Source: Sedimenticola sp.
GTDB taxonomy: Bacteria; Pseudomonadota; Gammaproteobacteria; Chromatiales; Chromatiaceae
Direction: 5' to 3'
DNA: 34,155 nt
NCBI GenBank assembly: GCA_027024025.1
Contig: JALVTT010000043.1
Span: forward strand, 1 to 34,155
In this document: positions 32,528 to 34,155 of the stretch, one piece after another
Position numbering within the stretch: the stretch's first letter is position 1
Layout: each line of letters starts with the position of its first letter
Notes under the pieces: model-generated
What the model was told of the DNA's origin: nothing
Database searches by the model: none
What the model saw: the letters and a program-made list of their open reading frames with translations, nothing else
Made by a program: the position numbers and the translations under genes

Positions 32528-32967
32528 TGCAAAGACCGACCACGAGCCACCTGCTGGTGGCGCTGCAATTCCTCTCCATCGGCGTCGGACTGGTGCCCTG
32601 GCAGGGCACGCTCGGCTCGCCTTGGTGGCTGACCGCCTCGGCCCTGGGCGCACTGGTCGGCCTCTACACCCTGCTGCACAACCGCCCGGGCAACTTCGCG
32701 GTCTATCCCGAACCCCTGGAACAGGCCCGCCTGGTGACCAGCGGCCCCTACCGCTGGGTCCGCCACCCCATGTACCTGGCCGTGCTCCTGTTCATGCTCG
32801 GCATCGCCATGTACAACGGCGGCCTGTGGAACCAACTGTCCCTGCTCACCCTGCTGCTCGCCATCCTCGGCAAGATGCAGCGCGAAGAACGCTACCTGCA
32901 CGCCCGCTTCGCCGAATACCCCGAATACGCCTGCCGCTGCAAACGCCTGATCCCCTTCATCTACTGA
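32521..32967 (+). CDS. Isoprenylcysteine methyltransferase (ICMT/PEMT)-like membrane protein
   Basis: The 148-residue product has about four membrane helices (roughly 10-27, 34-52, 84-101 and 105-118). It carries the signature of small ICMT/PEMT-type methyltransferases: TSGPYRWVRHPMYLAVLLFMLG, then EERYLHARFAEYPEYACRCKRLIPFIY at the C-terminus (24-28 residues in all). These use S-adenosylmethionine on lipids or prenylated substrates; the bacterial substrate is mostly unknown. Start codons at 32521 and 32527 are both possible, the second giving a TGATG overlap with hemH. It is the last gene of the ppx-to-hemH transcript. Confidence 0.88.
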   Translation: MLMQRPTTSHLLVALQFLSIGVGLVPWQGTLGSPWWLTASALGALVGLYTLLHNRPGNFAVYPEPLEQARLVTSGPYRWVRHPMYLAVLLFMLGIAMYNGGLWNQLSLLTLLLAILGKMQREERYLHARFAEYPEYACRCKRLIPFIY

Positions 32968-33111
32968 CCGGCCACCACCCACAAACCAGCGCTGACCGAC
33001 GCCCCCAAGGTAACGGTCGCCCTGGCCGGGGAAGGGATCTGCGTTCGGATCACCGCTCGGCTAGCCTCGGATCAGCGCTTCAGCCAGAAGCCGCCCCGAT
33101 CTACCGTCATC

Positions 33112-33148
33112 ATCCTTAAATCGTTGCCGAACTGGCAGCGATTAGGAT
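33112..33148. repeat. Imperfect inverted repeat
   Basis: AATCGTTGCC (33119-33128) pairs with GGCAGCGATT (33134-33143), nine Watson-Crick pairs plus one G-T, around GAACT. Flanking ATCCT and AGGAT extend the stem with a small bulge. It could be a bidirectional 3'-end hairpin for the two convergent genes or an insertion-element remnant. Confidence 0.45.
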
Positions 33149-33334
33149 AGGCTGGATCGAGGGCAGCAACCCTCGCCACTAGGCAATGGAAAGGCGAGGT
33201 TAGACAGAATATTCGACCCTTGAATTCACAGAATAACCGCAACGCCTGGAGCTGAAGAGGGGGTCAGTTGCCGCCTGGAATGGGTGGCTCTGACACCAAC
33301 ACCATACAGGCATGCACATGGGGCTCTGGACCAG

Positions 33335-33420
33335 GCGCCAAGCACTATCAGCCGGGAGCTGACATCCCATCCCACTCCGGAATGCAACACCACCCGGCTC
33401 AACGGCAGGCCGCGGTGCAG
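33335..33420 (+). pseudogene. Decayed IS30-family-like transposase fragment
   Basis: One frame reads APSTISREL (33335-33361), the helix-turn-helix wording of IS30 transposases (normally ...GRAPSTISREL). Shortly after, another frame reads HHPAQRQAAVQ (33388-33420), resembling the following AQR-rich segment of the same family, so a frameshift separates them. No intact transposase frame, inverted ends or target duplication can be identified. The fragment is short, so coincidence is possible. Confidence 0.4.
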
Positions 33421-33452
33421 TGCACGGCCGTGGATGACCCCGCGTTGTGGTC

Positions 33453-34155
33453 TTAGCGCAGGAAGTTGAACAGATTCAGGTCCTGGATCTTCATGAAGCT
33501 CTGCTGCGAGGCCTGCAGCGCCGCGAGCTGCTGATTGAAGCGGCTGACCGCCTTGGCGTAGTCCAGATCCTCGAGGTTGGAGCGTACCTGCTCGACCGCC
33601 ACGCCGAAGGCCTCGTTGGCGGTCTTCTGCTCGTCGATGGCGTTGAGGCGCGCGCCCACCGAGGAGCGGGTCAGGGAGATGCGGTCGATGGCCTGGTCGA
33701 TATCGCCCAGGGCATTGGGATCGGTATTGCCCGCCTCGAAGGCGCTGGCCACGCGATAGAGGATGGCGCCGATATCGGTGGTTCCTCCGGCCCCGGCCGG
33801 AATGTCCATGAAGATGCTGCCCGGGTCGCCGGTGGCCACCTGGCGCGCGCCACCTATCTTGAGCACACGCTGTCCCTGATCGCCCTGGTAGCTGAAGCCG
33901 CCCACCCCGTCATGCGCCAGCGGCGGGGTGTCGCTGCGATACCCGGCGAACAGGTATTCGCCATTCGCGTCGCGGGTATTGGCCAGTTGCAGAAAGTTTT
34001 CCATCTGCTGCCGGATCTCGTTGCCGATTGCCGCCCGGTCGGCCTTGCTCAGGGTGCCGTTGTTGCCCTGCACCGTCAGTTCGCGCACCCGCTGCAAGAG
34101 GTTGCCGATCCCGGTGAGGGCGACATCTTCCTGATTCAGCCGGGCGCTGGCGGCC
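33453..34155 (-). CDS. flgL: Flagellar hook-associated protein 3 (5' end outside window)
   Basis: FlgL joins the hook to the filament. The frame is open to the window edge and gives the C-terminal 234 codons. The first visible residues include ARLNQEDVALTGIGNLLQRVRELTVQ, a flagellin-like D1 helix. FlgL-specific YLFAGYRSDTPP follows, and the C-terminal helices include SSVGARLNAIDEQ and end MKIQDLNLFNFLR, typical of the family. About 60-80 N-terminal residues should lie beyond the window, probably with flgK next. The gene ends in the gene-free gap with the transposon remnant. Confidence 0.95.
   Translation of the reverse strand, partial: AASARLNQEDVALTGIGNLLQRVRELTVQGNNGTLSKADRAAIGNEIRQQMENFLQLANTRDANGEYLFAGYRSDTPPLAHDGVGGFSYQGDQGQRVLKIGGARQVATGDPGSIFMDIPAGAGGTTDIGAILYRVASAFEAGNTDPNALGDIDQAIDRISLTRSSVGARLNAIDEQKTANEAFGVAVEQVRSNLEDLDYAKAVSRFNQQLAALQASQQSFMKIQDLNLFNFLR

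Larger units (their letters stand above)
32968..33452. other. Gene-free gap between the ICMT-like gene and flgL
   Basis: These 485 bases contain no gene I can support. Base composition is less GC-rich than the flanks and short frames are not protein-like. Inside are an imperfect inverted repeat (33112-33148), a small CGAGGG/CCCTCG hairpin (33158-33175) and a fragment resembling an IS30-type transposase. Both neighbouring genes end into this gap. Confidence 0.6.

Noticed and set aside
33268-33469. Two overlapping plus-strand frames of about 60 residues before flgL
   Set aside because: Neither is protein-like over its length and there is no ribosome binding site. Their only recognisable phrases come from a frameshifted IS30-type remnant, so they are reported as a pseudogene fragment and not as genes.
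1-34155. CRISPR arrays, tRNA or rRNA genes, prophage
   Set aside because: I saw no regularly spaced direct repeats, no cloverleaf-like sequence with conserved TTCGANNC arms in the gaps, and no phage structural or integrase genes.

Overview
The window is high-GC chromosomal DNA from a flagellated gammaproteobacterium. The gene order sbcB / rplS-trmD-rimM-rpsP / ffh / ypjD-type ccsA, together with hemH, ppx and the fliD-fliS-fliT flagellar block, fits sulfur-oxidising Chromatiales-like lineages. That placement is inferred from gene content and base composition, not from a database match.

Layout. (1) 1-7800 is housekeeping: the N-terminal part of exonuclease I, then the ribosomal operon rpsP-rimM-trmD-rplS with a recognisable promoter and a strong terminator. 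Upstream on the same strand lie an 80-residue unknown, a PPK2-type polyphosphate kinase, a MotB/OmpA-like envelope protein and ffh. A CcsA/YpjD-type membrane protein is divergent from ffh. (2) 8155-13320 is a late flagellar cluster: fliT, fliS, fliD, flaG and flagellin 1 on the minus strand, with fliW and flagellin 2 divergent on the plus strand. Sigma-28-like promoters are visible upstream of fliS and flagellin 1, and a sigma-54-like promoter lies upstream of fliW-flagellin 2. (3) 13406-27040 is a flagellin glycosylation island: a Maf-family glycosyltransferase, then genes matching the legionaminic acid (nonulosonic acid) pathway (legB, legC, legG, legF, legI, legH, ptmE). This pathway is split by a stretch near 50% GC (about 18060-22650). 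That stretch carries a PIG-L deacetylase and an inverted four-gene module: the NeuC/LegG hydrolysing epimerase, a methyltransferase, a WbqC-like protein and a second DegT aminotransferase. A PAPS-type sulfotransferase follows. (4) 27044-32967 returns to general metabolism: a zinc-ribbon Nudix hydrolase, exopolyphosphatase, an FKBP/SlyD-like protein fused to a methyltransferase, an unknown protein, ferrochelatase and an ICMT-like membrane methyltransferase. (5) 32968-33452 is a gene-free gap with a decayed IS30-like transposase fragment, followed by the 3' part of flgL, which runs off the window.

How the parts fit. PtmE is expected to make GDP-glucosamine. LegB, LegC and LegH convert the GDP sugar to a 2,4-diacetamido intermediate, LegG frees the sugar, LegI condenses it with phosphoenolpyruvate, and LegF activates the product as a CMP-nonulosonate. 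Maf would transfer this to the two short, 89% identical flagellins, whose folding and export are served by FliS and FliW. The low-GC module and the sulfotransferase are good candidates for chemical tailoring of that sugar. The final glycan structure cannot be read from the sequence.
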